A DNA stretch of 64,000 bases from Microbacterium sp. Leaf151 (GTDB lineage: Bacteria > Actinomycetota > Actinomycetes > Actinomycetales > Microbacteriaceae), in assembly GCF_001424225.1 (NCBI RefSeq), contig NZ_LMOR01000003.1:639468-703467 (forward strand). Reading direction: 5' to 3'. The number at the start of each line of letters is the position of its first letter. The first letter of the stretch is position 1. A program made the position numbers and the translations under genes. This document shows positions 38,238 through 46,707 of this stretch, piece by piece. The notes under the pieces were generated by a model. It worked only from the letters and a program-made list of their open reading frames with translations, made no database searches and was not told where the DNA came from.

Positions 38238-38321
38238 CTCAGCCATCTGCCCTTCGGGGGAGGTGGCTGAGTTCGTCAGGGTCGGCCGCGGCTGCGCCGT
38301 CGAGCGGCGTCGGACCCTGAC
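38238..38321. repeat. Two REP-like hairpins after prs
   Basis: CTCAGCCA (38238-38245) pairs with TGGCTGAG (38264-38271) around a CCCTTCGGGG inner stem. GTCAGGGTC (38275-38283) pairs with GACCCTGAC (38313-38321). Both share TGGCTGAG or CAGGGTC elements with the array after ispE. The first also works as a terminator for prs. Confidence 0.6.
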
Positions 38322-38497
38322 AGGCCGGGTCCCGGATGCCGCGGGTGCGGCGTGTCACCCGGATCGTCCGCGATAGCCCGCTCCGACGAGGGAGTCGCTC
38401 ACAGCCGGCGCAAAAGAATGAACCGGGCTGCCGTCAAGGTCGTGTCCCTACCGTGAGCACGAACGCACGAGCTCGGCACGACCGAAGGAGGACCCTC

Positions 38498-39010
38498 ATG
38501 ATCCGCACCACAGCCGTACCCCGTCCCGTCCGCATCGGCACCGCACTGCTGGGAGTCGCCGGCATCGTCACCCTCGCCGGCTGCGCCGGCGGAGCGACCA
38601 GCGATGCCGCCGCCCCCGCACCGGCCGCGACGACCGCCGCCCCCGCGGCCACCTCGGCGCCCACCTCGGCGCCCAGCGAGAGCGCCGCCACGGGCAGCGC
38701 CACGACCTCGGGCACCTACGCCGACGGCACCTACGAGGCGACCGGTCAGTACGCCACCCCCGAGAGCGTCGAGACCGTCGACGTCACCCTCACCCTGGCC
38801 GGCGACACCATCACCGAGGTGAACGTGACGGGCGACCCGCAGGCGGCGGAGTCCCGGCGTTACCAGAGCGAGTTCATCGGCGGCATCGCCGCAGAGGTCG
38901 TCGGCAAGAAGCTCGACGAGATCTCGGTGAGCAAGGTGGCCGGTTCATCACTGACCAGCGGCGGCTTCAACAACGCCGTCGAGACCATCAAGACCGAGGC
39001 CAAGGCCTGA
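38498..39010 (+). CDS. FMN-binding domain lipoprotein
   Basis: A 170-residue extracytoplasmic electron carrier. The lipobox is TLAGC with Cys 29. An Ala/Thr/Ser/Pro linker follows to about residue 70, then an FMN_bind domain (GTYADGTYEATGQYATPESV onward). In this family ApbE attaches FMN to the Thr of an SGAT-type motif; the aligned stretch here is AGSSLTS (148-154), so Ser 151 stands in the Thr position. AAGGAGGA precedes the ATG. The ApbE gene follows five bases after the stop, which supports flavinylation of this protein. Confidence 0.85.
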   Translation: MIRTTAVPRPVRIGTALLGVAGIVTLAGCAGGATSDAAAPAPAATTAAPAATSAPTSAPSESAATGSATTSGTYADGTYEATGQYATPESVETVDVTLTLAGDTITEVNVTGDPQAAESRRYQSEFIGGIAAEVVGKKLDEISVSKVAGSSLTSGGFNNAVETIKTEAKA

Positions 39011-39015
39011 CGATC

Positions 39016-39894
39016 ATGAACCCTCCGACCGCGACGGGCTCGACCTGGGCCTTCGACGCGATCGGCACGACGTGGGCGATCGACACGGCCGACCCGCTGT
39101 CGTCGATCGCCCGCGACGAGATCGCAGCCCTCGTCGAGTGCTTCGATCGGGAGTGGTCGCGTTTCCGCGACGACTCCACGGTGTCGGCGCTCGCGCAGGG
39201 CCGGGCGGCATCCGTCCCCGCACCGTCCGACGCGGACGCCATGCTCTCGCTCTACGACGAACTGGACGCCGCAACCGCCGGAGCGGTGAACCCGTTGGTC
39301 GGCGAAGCGCTGGCCCGCCTGGGCTACGACGCGCGCCTGACCCTGGTCCCCTCGGCCGAGACCGAGCCGGCGCCGGCCTGGCGCGACGCAGTCTCGTGGC
39401 GAGACGGTCGCCTGAGCGTGTCGACGGCGTCGATCATCGATGTGGGCGCGCTGGGCAAGGGCCGCCTCGTGGATCTCGTGCTCGACGTGGTGCGCGCGCA
39501 CGTCGACGGCGATGTCGTCGTCGACGCCTCGGGCGACCTCGCCGCGTGCGGAGCTCCGGTGCGCGTCGCGCTGGAGCACCCGTACGATCCCACCCTCGCC
39601 ATCGGAGTGGTCACGGTGACCGACGGCGCGCTGTGCGCGTCGGCCATCAACCGTCGCGCGTGGGGCGACGGTCTGCATCACGTGCTCGACGCCCGTACCG
39701 GTGCGCCCGTGCGTGCATTCGCCGCCACCTGGGCGCTGGCCGAGACGGCGATGCGGGCCGATGCCCTCGCCACGGCACTGTTCTTCGACGGCGGTCCCGA
39801 ACTCGCGGCATCCTGGAACGCGCACTGGGTGCGCATGCGCACCGACGGCCGCGTGGAGTGGTCGCCCGGATTCACTGGAGAGGTCTTCTCATGA
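39016..39894 (+). CDS. apbE: FAD:protein FMN transferase
   Basis: ApbE transfers FMN from FAD onto a Thr/Ser of an exported target. The 292-residue protein has FDAIGTTWAIDTAD, a FDREWSRFRDDSTVSAL stretch, VNPLVGEALARLGYD, IDVGALGKGRLVD and DASGDLAACG. The metal site region is around ALCASAINRR and the ETAMRADALATALFF block. No signal peptide is obvious, so it may act on the cytoplasmic side. It sits between its likely substrate and the membrane reductase, and its stop overlaps the reductase ATG. Confidence 0.9.
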   Translation: MNPPTATGSTWAFDAIGTTWAIDTADPLSSIARDEIAALVECFDREWSRFRDDSTVSALAQGRAASVPAPSDADAMLSLYDELDAATAGAVNPLVGEALARLGYDARLTLVPSAETEPAPAWRDAVSWRDGRLSVSTASIIDVGALGKGRLVDLVLDVVRAHVDGDVVVDASGDLAACGAPVRVALEHPYDPTLAIGVVTVTDGALCASAINRRAWGDGLHHVLDARTGAPVRAFAATWALAETAMRADALATALFFDGGPELAASWNAHWVRMRTDGRVEWSPGFTGEVFS

Positions 39895-41444
39895 GCGCCA
39901 CGCTCACCGCGGGCTCGACCCGCATGCTCGGCCTGATCGGCCGGGTCTCGATGTACCGCCTCGTGCTGTCGTCGCTCGGGCTGCTCGCGCTGATCGCCCT
40001 CGTGCTGTCTTTCGTCGGCCTCGTCGTTCCCGCCCCGCTCGAGCTCGTCGTCAGCGCGGTGGTGCTCGGCGTCGCCTGCGCCGCCACCGACCTCGTCGCC
40101 CAGAGCGTGCTCCGGATGCCGCGACGGCTGGAGTCATCGCTGATCACGGCCCTGATCCTGCTGTTCGTGCTGCGCCCGTCGATCGAGCCGCTGGGGCTCG
40201 CGGGTCTCGCCCTCGCGGGAGTCGTGGCATCCGCGTCGAAGTACCTGCTCGTCTGGCGCGGGCGCCACATCTTCAACCCCGCCGCGACCGGTGCGAGCGT
40301 CCTGACCATCGTGAGCATCTGGGCGCCCGACCTGGGCTCCTCAGCCTGGTGGGTGGGCTCGCCCTGGCTCGCCGCCCCCGTGCTCGTGCTGGGCGTCCTG
40401 CTCCTGCTGCGCACCGACAAACTGCCGATCGTTGCGGTGTTCTGGGCCGTGGCGATGATCGTGGCGTTCGCGCGCACGACGGTGCAGTTCCAGGCCGCGG
40501 GTTTTCCCGTCGACGTACCCGCCGTGCTGATGCAGGTGGCGTTCTCGTCGCCCTTCCTCTTCCTCGGCGCCTTCATGCTGTCCGAGCCGCTCACCCTGCC
40601 CCCGCGTCGCACGCAGCAGTATGTCGTCGCGATCGTCGTCGGCGTTCTGGCCGGCTGGCCGGTGCCTGTCGGCGACATCACGCTCGGTCAGGAGCGTGCT
40701 CTGCTGATCGGCAACCTGCTCGCGTTCCTGCTGTGCCTGCGGGCGGCCGTGCGCCTGCGGGTCGAGCGGCGGAAGGAGCTCACGCCCACCGTGCGTGAGT
40801 TGACGTTCCACGCTGCCCGGCCGTTCTCGTTCTCCCCGGGGCAGTACCTCGAGCTCGACGTGCCGCATCGGCGCCCTGATGCCCGCGGCACCCGTCGCGA
40901 GTTCTCGATCGCGTCGGCGCCGGAAGACCTTCCCGAGGTGCGGATCGCGTTCAAGGACGGATCGCAGTCGTCGTACAAGAAGGCCCTGGCCGCCGTCGAG
41001 TCGGGATCGACGCTCGCCGTCACCGGTGTGTGGGGCGACTTCGTGCTGCCGTCCCGCCCCACGGCGCCCGTGCTGCTGGTGGCCGCCGGTATCGGGGTGA
41101 CACCCTTCGTCTCGCAACTGCGTCACCTCGTCGCCACCGGCCAGGACCGTGACGTCGTGCTGGTCTATGTGGTGTCGGAGGCGGCGGAGCTCGCGTTCCG
41201 CGACGACATCGCCGCCAGCGGCATCCCCGTCGTCGTGTATTCCCGCGACGAGCCGCGCGATTTGCCCGCCGGCTGGTCGTGGGCGGGACCCGATCGTGTG
41301 GATGCCGAGGGGCTGATGCGCGCGGTCCCCGACATCGCGCAGCGCGCGGCGTACGTCTCGGGGCCGCCTCGATTGATCTCGGCCCTCGCACCCGCCCTGG
41401 GGAAGGCGAAGTCGCTCACGACCGACGCGTTCGCGGGGTACTGA
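39891..41444 (+). CDS. RnfD/NqrB-like membrane protein fused to a ferredoxin-NADP reductase domain
   Basis: A 517-residue fusion. Residues 1-285 are a hydrophobic block of about nine or ten helices with RGRHIFNPAATGASVL, resembling the NP motif of the NQR2/RnfD family. Residues 290-517 form an FNR-like flavodoxin/ferredoxin reductase module: RELTFHAARPFSFSPGQYLEL, RREFSIASAP (FAD), VAAGIGVTPFVSQLRHLV (nucleotide) and an AAYVSGPPRLI end. It plausibly carries electrons from NAD(P)H across the membrane to the flavinylated lipoprotein encoded two genes upstream. The acceptor beyond that is unknown. Confidence 0.82.
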   Translation: MSATLTAGSTRMLGLIGRVSMYRLVLSSLGLLALIALVLSFVGLVVPAPLELVVSAVVLGVACAATDLVAQSVLRMPRRLESSLITALILLFVLRPSIEPLGLAGLALAGVVASASKYLLVWRGRHIFNPAATGASVLTIVSIWAPDLGSSAWWVGSPWLAAPVLVLGVLLLLRTDKLPIVAVFWAVAMIVAFARTTVQFQAAGFPVDVPAVLMQVAFSSPFLFLGAFMLSEPLTLPPRRTQQYVVAIVVGVLAGWPVPVGDITLGQERALLIGNLLAFLLCLRAAVRLRVERRKELTPTVRELTFHAARPFSFSPGQYLELDVPHRRPDARGTRREFSIASAPEDLPEVRIAFKDGSQSSYKKALAAVESGSTLAVTGVWGDFVLPSRPTAPVLLVAAGIGVTPFVSQLRHLVATGQDRDVVLVYVVSEAAELAFRDDIAASGIPVVVYSRDEPRDLPAGWSWAGPDRVDAEGLMRAVPDIAQRAAYVSGPPRLISALAPALGKAKSLTTDAFAGY

Positions 41445-41488
41445 AACCGCCGGTGGCGGCGGGAGGCGCCAGGCGGAAGAGTGGGGGA

Positions 41489-42087
41489 ATGGACTTCTTC
41501 CCGCTGATCCTCCGTCCGACGACGAGCTCGCGTTTGCCCCGGAGCCCGAGCGCACCCCCTGGCTCGAGCCACCGGCCGACGAGCTCCCCGCGTCCTTCGC
41601 GGTGTCGGAAGTCATCGGCCGGGGCGACGATGTCGTCGTCGCGCTCGCGAGCGCACGCGTGTTCTCGGACGGAGTCGAACTGCTGATCGAACGGCACCTG
41701 CGCCGGGGCTCTCGGGATCATCGGCAGTGGCGGGCTGCGCAGACGGAGTTCTCCGGTCACGGCGCAGGAGGTGCCAGCGGTGACGATCGTCTGAGATGGG
41801 GGATGGCGCTGGACGACGGGAAGCGGATCTTCGAGGACCGAAGCTTCGGCGCTCCGGTGACGGATCCAAGCGACGGACACACCCTGCGTGTCATCCGCGG
41901 TGGGGGAGGCGGTGGGAGTTCGAAGTACTTGATGCGTGAGAGCCTGTGGCTCTGGCCGCTCCCGCCCGAGGGTCCCCTCGAGCTCGTCGTGCAGTGGCCC
42001 GCGTTCGGTATCGGGGAGTCACGGGTCATCGTCGACGGCGGGCAGCTGCGGGCACTGGCCGCGGCGGTGAAGCCGCTCTGGGGCTGA
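41489..42087 (+). pseudogene. Conserved hypothetical gene with an apparent early frameshift
   Basis: The frame ending at 42087 encodes a protein of unknown family with SEVIGRGDDVVVALASARVF, GRLRWGMALDDGKRIFEDR-like strands and YLMRESLWLWPLPPEGPLELVVQWPAFGI. Its natural beginning, a Pro/Glu-rich acidic segment with EPERTPWLEPPADELPA, continues upstream in the same frame to about 41503 without a start codon. An ATG at 41489 reads MDFFP in another frame and would join it if one base were restored near 41500-41504. Alternatively translation starts at the internal GTG 41602 (161 aa). A sequencing error is also possible. Confidence 0.6.
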
Positions 42088-42108
42088 GTGCCCCGCTCGC
42101 CGAGCCGG

Positions 42109-42255
42109 TCAGCGCTTGCCCAGCCCCCGGAGCGACTGCAGCTCCCACGTGTTGCCGTCCGGGTCGCTGAACGACGCGAAAACGACACCGCTCAGGTCGC
42201 GGACGGCACCGACGTCGACGCCCTGCGCCCGCAGCCTGATGGACCGGCCCGCGGC
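42109..42255 (-). pseudogene. Truncated VOC-family remnant
   Basis: Directly after the histidine kinase stop, in the same frame, 48 codons encode the C-terminal half-module of a VOC/glyoxalase protein: RAQGVDVGAVRDLSGVVFAS, then FSDPDGNTWELQ, ending GLGKR and TGA. FSDPDGNTW is the standard second-module strand of the fold. There is no start codon or N-terminal half, so this is a deletion remnant. It is too short to be a gene on its own. Confidence 0.75.
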
Positions 42256-43812
42256 TCACGCCGGGTCGGCCGGCTTCGCGGGGAGTCGCACCTCGAACGT
42301 CGTGTCACCGGGGGTGCTCTGGACCGAGATGGTCCCGTGGTGCGCCTCGACGATGGCGCGGGCGATCGAGAGGCCGAGTCCCGTGCCGCCCGTCTTGCGG
42401 TCGCGCGAGCGATCGGCCCGCGCGAAGCGTTCGAAGAGCTGCGAGGCGACCGAGGGGTCGATGCCGGGGCCGTTGTCGTGCACGCGCAGTACCGCCGCGT
42501 CGCCTTCGTGCGCGACGGAGACGGCGATCTCACTGCCGGCCGGAGTGTGCGTCCGGGCGTTGGCGAGGAGGTTGGCGACGACCTGGTGCAGGCGCGAGGC
42601 GTCGCCGGCGAGCTCGACGGGCCGGTCGGGCACGTCGATCGTCCACGCGTGGTCGGGTCCGGCGGGACGGGCGTCGCCCACGGCCTCCACCGCGAGGCGG
42701 GTCAGGTCGACCGAGCCGTACACCAGCTCCTGTCCCTCGTCGAGGCGGGCCAGCAGCAGCAGGTCCTCCACCAGACGGGTCATGCGCACCGACTGCGCCT
42801 GGATGCGCTCGAGCGACTGTTCCGTGGTCTCTACTGCCAGCGCGACGCGCTGCCGGCTCTCGTCGTCCTGCGCCTGTCGCATGGCCCGCAGCGACAGTTC
42901 ACTGAACCCGCGGATGGATGCCAGGGGCGTGCGCAGTTCGTGACTGGCGTCCGCCACGAACCGGCGCATCAGCTCCTCGTTGCGCTGTCGCGCGCCGAGT
43001 GAGGCGTCGACGCGGTCGAGGAGGGTGTTGAGCGCCGTACCCACCTGCCCGATCTCGGTGTGCGGATCGACCTGGTCGGCGGGCACGCGCTCGGTGATGG
43101 ACACGTCGCCCTCCTCCATCCGCATCGAGGCGACACGTGTCGCGGTGTCGGCGACGGCGCGCAGGGGGCGCAGACCGAGGCGGATGACGATGGCGATGAT
43201 GACCGCGAGCAGGAGCAGCCCGCCCGCGGTCACGAGGGCGACGGTTGTGAGGATCGCACCGATCGTGCCCGTGACGCTCGAGAGGGGGAGCCCGACGAGG
43301 AACGCCCCACCGCCGGGAGCGGGGTAGATGCGCACGAGGTACTCGCCGAGGTTGGCGAGGTCGACCGTCTGGGCGTAGGGGTCGCTCGACTGCAGGGTGT
43401 CGCTGGACTGCAGGCTGTCTGCGATCTGACTGAGGTCGTCGGCGCTCAGCTCACGGGGACCTTCATCGTCGACCACGGCCCCCGTGAGACGGGTCCCGGA
43501 GATCGTGACGAGCAGGGTGCCGTCGGGGGACCGTGCGGACTCCAGCACGCTCTCGGCGCTCGACGAGAAGGCCGTACGCGACTGCACCGACGAGGCCGCC
43601 TCGTCGACCTGCGCACCGAGGTTGACGTACAGCACCTGGCTGAGGATCGCGCTGGTGGAGATGCCGATCATCACGAGGATGAACGCGACCATGCCGATCA
43701 CCGCGGTCATCAGCCGCGCTTGCAGCGTCCACGGGTGGCGGAGCCGCGTGATCACACTCTCGCGCGGGGGCTGTTCGGGGAGCGGGGGAGCGGGCCGGGG
43801 CGGGAGGCTCAC
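42256..43812 (-). CDS. Two-component sensor histidine kinase
   Basis: A 518-residue membrane kinase. Two helices (about residues 32-55 and 180-205) flank an extracytoplasmic sensor of about 120 residues with no recognised fold. HAMP follows, then the dimerisation domain with the phosphorylated His in FVADASHELRTPLASIRGF. The ATPase domain has an N box NLLANARTHT, G1 DNGPGID, an F box and G2 GGTGLGLSIA. The GTG start overlaps the response-regulator stop (GTGA). It ends at the junction with the VOC remnant, with an apparently complete C-terminus. The signal sensed is unknown. Confidence 0.9.
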   Translation of the reverse strand: MSLPPRPAPPLPEQPPRESVITRLRHPWTLQARLMTAVIGMVAFILVMIGISTSAILSQVLYVNLGAQVDEAASSVQSRTAFSSSAESVLESARSPDGTLLVTISGTRLTGAVVDDEGPRELSADDLSQIADSLQSSDTLQSSDPYAQTVDLANLGEYLVRIYPAPGGGAFLVGLPLSSVTGTIGAILTTVALVTAGGLLLLAVIIAIVIRLGLRPLRAVADTATRVASMRMEEGDVSITERVPADQVDPHTEIGQVGTALNTLLDRVDASLGARQRNEELMRRFVADASHELRTPLASIRGFSELSLRAMRQAQDDESRQRVALAVETTEQSLERIQAQSVRMTRLVEDLLLLARLDEGQELVYGSVDLTRLAVEAVGDARPAGPDHAWTIDVPDRPVELAGDASRLHQVVANLLANARTHTPAGSEIAVSVAHEGDAAVLRVHDNGPGIDPSVASQLFERFARADRSRDRKTGGTGLGLSIARAIVEAHHGTISVQSTPGDTTFEVRLPAKPADPA

Positions 43813-44543
43813 TGAGGGGCTTTGATCATGTAGCCGACGCCGCGCACGGTGTGGATGAGCGGCTCGTGCCCCGCATCGATCTTCTTCCGCAGGTACGAGA
43901 TGTACAGCTCGACGACGCTCGAGCGACCGCCGAAGTCGTAGTTCCAGACGCGATCGAGGATCTGCGCCTTCGACACCACGCGCCGCTGATTGCGCATGAG
44001 GAAACGCAGCAGTTCGAACTCCGTCGCCGTCAGCTCGATCTCTTTGCCGCCGCGGACCACCTCGTGGCTGTCCTCGTTCAGCGACAGATCGCCCACACGC
44101 AGGATCGGCTCGGAGTCGCGCGTCAGCGCGGTGCCGGCTCGGCGCATGAGACCGCGCAGGCGCGCCACCACCTCCTCGAGGCTGAAGGGCTTGGTGACGT
44201 AGTCGTCGCCGCCGGCGGTGAGGCCCGCGACGCGGTCGGCCACGGCATCCTTCGCGGTGAGGAAGAGCACGGGAACGTCGTTGCCCGAGTGACGCAGGCG
44301 CTGCAGCACGGCCATGCCGTCGAGGTCGGGCATCATGATGTCGAGCACCATGGCATCCGGTTCGAACTCGCGGGCGGACTGCAGGGCATCGAATCCGGAG
44401 CCGGCGGTCTTGACATCCCAGCCCTCCATGCGGAGCGCCATCGACAGCAGGTCGGTGAGCATCTGCTCGTCGTCGACGACGAGCACGCGCAGGGCGCTCC
44501 CGTCGGGGCGGGTGAAGGCGGGGGCGGCGGCGGTCGCGGTCAT
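43809..44543 (-). CDS. OmpR-family response regulator
   Basis: A 244-residue regulator. The receiver domain has acidic pocket VVDDE, phosphorylated D68 (MVLDIMMPDLDG) and Lys in YVTKPFSLEE. The C-terminal winged helix has ELTATEFELLRFLM and a VVELYISYLRKKID recognition region, ending TVRGVGYMI. It partners the kinase gene it overlaps. The minus strand reads CAGAAT then six bases then ATG, a weak leaderless-type promoter, and its start is only four bases after the VanZ gene stop. Confidence 0.92.
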   Translation of the reverse strand: MTATAAAPAFTRPDGSALRVLVVDDEQMLTDLLSMALRMEGWDVKTAGSGFDALQSAREFEPDAMVLDIMMPDLDGMAVLQRLRHSGNDVPVLFLTAKDAVADRVAGLTAGGDDYVTKPFSLEEVVARLRGLMRRAGTALTRDSEPILRVGDLSLNEDSHEVVRGGKEIELTATEFELLRFLMRNQRRVVSKAQILDRVWNYDFGGRSSVVELYISYLRKKIDAGHEPLIHTVRGVGYMIKAPQ

Positions 44544-44547
44544 GCAC

Positions 44548-45027
44548 TCATTCTGCGGGGAAATCTATGACCTTTCTATGGAGCGGGTTATGTGATTGCT
44601 GTGAGCGAGCACCCCACCGGCTGAACAGCACCACCGTCCCCACTCCGATCGCGGCGCCGAGCGTGTTCGCGACGAGGTCGCGGACGTCGGCGACGCGGGT
44701 CGGCAGGAAAAGCAGCTGCCACGTCTCGATGCCGGCGCTGAGGACGAGTCCGCCCAGGATGCCGTGCCACCAGCGGCCGCGCCAGACCAGGATGAGCGCC
44801 CCCAGGGGAACGAACATCGCGACGTTCGCCGTGAACTCCACTCCGTCGTAGGTGACCCATCCCAGCCCTGGCACCGACTGCAGCACCCGGACCAGGCGCC
44901 AGATCACGCTCTCCACCTGCGGGTCGACGAGCGTGGGGCGCAACGTCATCCACCACAGGCCCCACGCGTACAACGCCGAAGCGGCGACGAGCAGTGCTCG
45001 TCGCCGCCTCGTGACCAGCCGGGTCAG
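44548..45027 (-). CDS. VanZ-like membrane protein
   Basis: About 159 residues with four hydrophobic helices. It has the VanZ-family pattern, with FTANVAMFVPLGALILV, GLVLSAGIETWQLLFLPTR and DVRDLVANTLGAAIGV. VanZ-like proteins occur widely; a role in low-level teicoplanin tolerance is known for the founding member only. The start is uncertain. No ATG or GTG precedes the first helix after the gnd stop, and the likeliest is a CTG at 45027 overlapping that stop, or a longer form inside gnd. It leads straight into the response-regulator gene. Confidence 0.7.
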   Translation of the reverse strand: MTRLVTRRRRALLVAASALYAWGLWWMTLRPTLVDPQVESVIWRLVRVLQSVPGLGWVTYDGVEFTANVAMFVPLGALILVWRGRWWHGILGGLVLSAGIETWQLLFLPTRVADVRDLVANTLGAAIGVGTVVLFSRWGARSQQSHNPLHRKVIDFPAE

Positions 45028-46619
45028 TGGGTGTCCTCGGCCTCGATCTCGGTGCGGTCGCCCGACCAGAGGGTGTGGAAGGTGCCCTCCTTGTCGATCC
45101 GGCGGTAGGTGTGGGCGCCGAAGAAGTCGCGCTGGCCCTGGATGAGGGCGGCGGGCAGACGCTCGGCGCGCAGACCGTCGTAGTAGGCCAGCGACGAGCT
45201 GAAGGCGGGAGCGGGGATACCGGCGGCCGCGGCCAGCCCGACGATCCCGCGCCACGAGTCCTGGGCACGCCCGAGGGCCTCGACGAAATAGGGTGCGGTC
45301 AGCAGCACCGGCAGCGTCGGGTCGGCGTCGTACGCCTCGGCGATGCGGTTGAGGAACTGCGCGCGGATGATGCAGCCGCCGCGGAAGATCTTCGACACCG
45401 CGCCCAGGTCGATCTTCCAGTCGTACTGGGCGGCGCCGGCGCGGATCTCGTCGAAACCCTGGCTGTACGCGACGATCTTCGAGGCGTACAGCGCCAGGCG
45501 CACCTGCTCGATGAAGGTGTCGGCGTCGTCACCCGAGAGCAGCTCGGTGACGGAGGTCCCGGGGAGCTCGCGCGAGACCTCGCGCTGCTCGGGGTGGCTC
45601 GACAGAGACCGCGCGAAGGTGGCCTCGGCGATGCCCGAGACGGGCACGCCCAGGTCGAGGGCGGTCTGCACGGTCCAGGCTCCGGTGCCCTTGGCGCCGG
45701 CCTGGTCGAGGATGACGTCGACGAGGGGCTTGCTCGTGTCGGCATCCACCTGACGCAGCACCTCGGCGGTGATCTCGATGAGGTAGGACTCCAGCTCGCC
45801 GCGGTTCCACTCGGCGAACACGTCGGCGATCTCGGCGGGGGTCTTGCCCGTGGCCTGGCGGATGAGGTCGTAGGCCTCGGCGATGAGCTGCATGTCGGCG
45901 TACTCGATGCCGTTGTGCACCATCTTGACGAAGTGTCCGGCGCCGTCGTGGCCGACGTGCGTGACGCAGGGCTCGCCCTCGGCGACCGCGGCGATCGACT
46001 TCAGGATCGGGCCGAGCGTGGCCCAGGCCTCGTCGGAGCCGCCGGGCATGATCGAGGGGCCGAGGAGCGCGCCCTCCTCACCGCCCGAGACGCCCATGCC
46101 GACGAAGTTGATGCCCGTGTCGCGCACGGCCTTCTCGCGGCGGATGGTGTCGGTGAACAGGGCGTTGCCGCCGTCGACGATGATGTCGCCCGGCTCGAAC
46201 ACCTTCACCAGCTCGTCGATGACGAAGTCGGTGGGGCGGCCGGCCTTGACCATGATGATCGCGGTGCGCGGCTTCGACAGCGAGGCGGCGAAGTCTTCGT
46301 AGGAGTACGACGCGACGAAGTTCGCCTCGGGGTGCGCCTCGAGCACGTGCTCGGTCTTGTCGGCGCTGCGGTTGAATACCGCGACGGTGTTCCCCTCGCG
46401 GCTGGCGAGGTTGCGCGCGAGGTTCGAGCCCATGACGGCCAGGCCCACGACGCCGATGTTCGCGCGACCGTCGCCCGTGCCCTCGGGGCGGGAGTCGGCC
46501 TCGGCGGTGGGGCGTTCCACCTCTTCGATGCCGGGCGCACCCTCGTGCACCTGTGCGGCCCGGTGAGGGGCCTGATCCTGATCGATCGAGGGTCCGGTCG
46601 GGGAGGGGGTCGACGTCAT
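45024..46619 (-). CDS. gnd: 6-phosphogluconate dehydrogenase (decarboxylating)
   Basis: Oxidises 6-phosphogluconate to ribulose-5-phosphate and CO2. The Rossmann motif is NIGVVGLAVMGSNLARN, the substrate loop GMGVSGGEEGALLGPSIMPGG-like, and the catalytic Lys/Asn lie in HFVKMVHNGIEYADMQL; the C-terminal all-alpha domain is complete. From the ATG at 46619 it is 531 residues, with a 53-residue acidic/Pro-rich extension before the Rossmann fold that normal GndA lacks. A GTG inside the extension (start of VHEGAPG) is an alternative start. It completes the gluconate route with gntK and gntP upstream. Confidence 0.93.
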   Translation of the reverse strand: MTSTPSPTGPSIDQDQAPHRAAQVHEGAPGIEEVERPTAEADSRPEGTGDGRANIGVVGLAVMGSNLARNLASREGNTVAVFNRSADKTEHVLEAHPEANFVASYSYEDFAASLSKPRTAIIMVKAGRPTDFVIDELVKVFEPGDIIVDGGNALFTDTIRREKAVRDTGINFVGMGVSGGEEGALLGPSIMPGGSDEAWATLGPILKSIAAVAEGEPCVTHVGHDGAGHFVKMVHNGIEYADMQLIAEAYDLIRQATGKTPAEIADVFAEWNRGELESYLIEITAEVLRQVDADTSKPLVDVILDQAGAKGTGAWTVQTALDLGVPVSGIAEATFARSLSSHPEQREVSRELPGTSVTELLSGDDADTFIEQVRLALYASKIVAYSQGFDEIRAGAAQYDWKIDLGAVSKIFRGGCIIRAQFLNRIAEAYDADPTLPVLLTAPYFVEALGRAQDSWRGIVGLAAAAGIPAPAFSSSLAYYDGLRAERLPAALIQGQRDFFGAHTYRRIDKEGTFHTLWSGDRTEIEAEDTH

Positions 46620-46707
46620 TCGTTGCTCCGTAAATCGGCTGCGAGAAGGGGTATCGGGCGCACGTGGGGTTGCCGATGCCACTTTATCGGCTCGGGTCCC
46701 CCGTGTT

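Noticed and set aside
41445..41488. Possible terminator after the membrane reductase
   Set aside because: The GC-rich stretch gives only weak, imperfect pairing; I do not call it.
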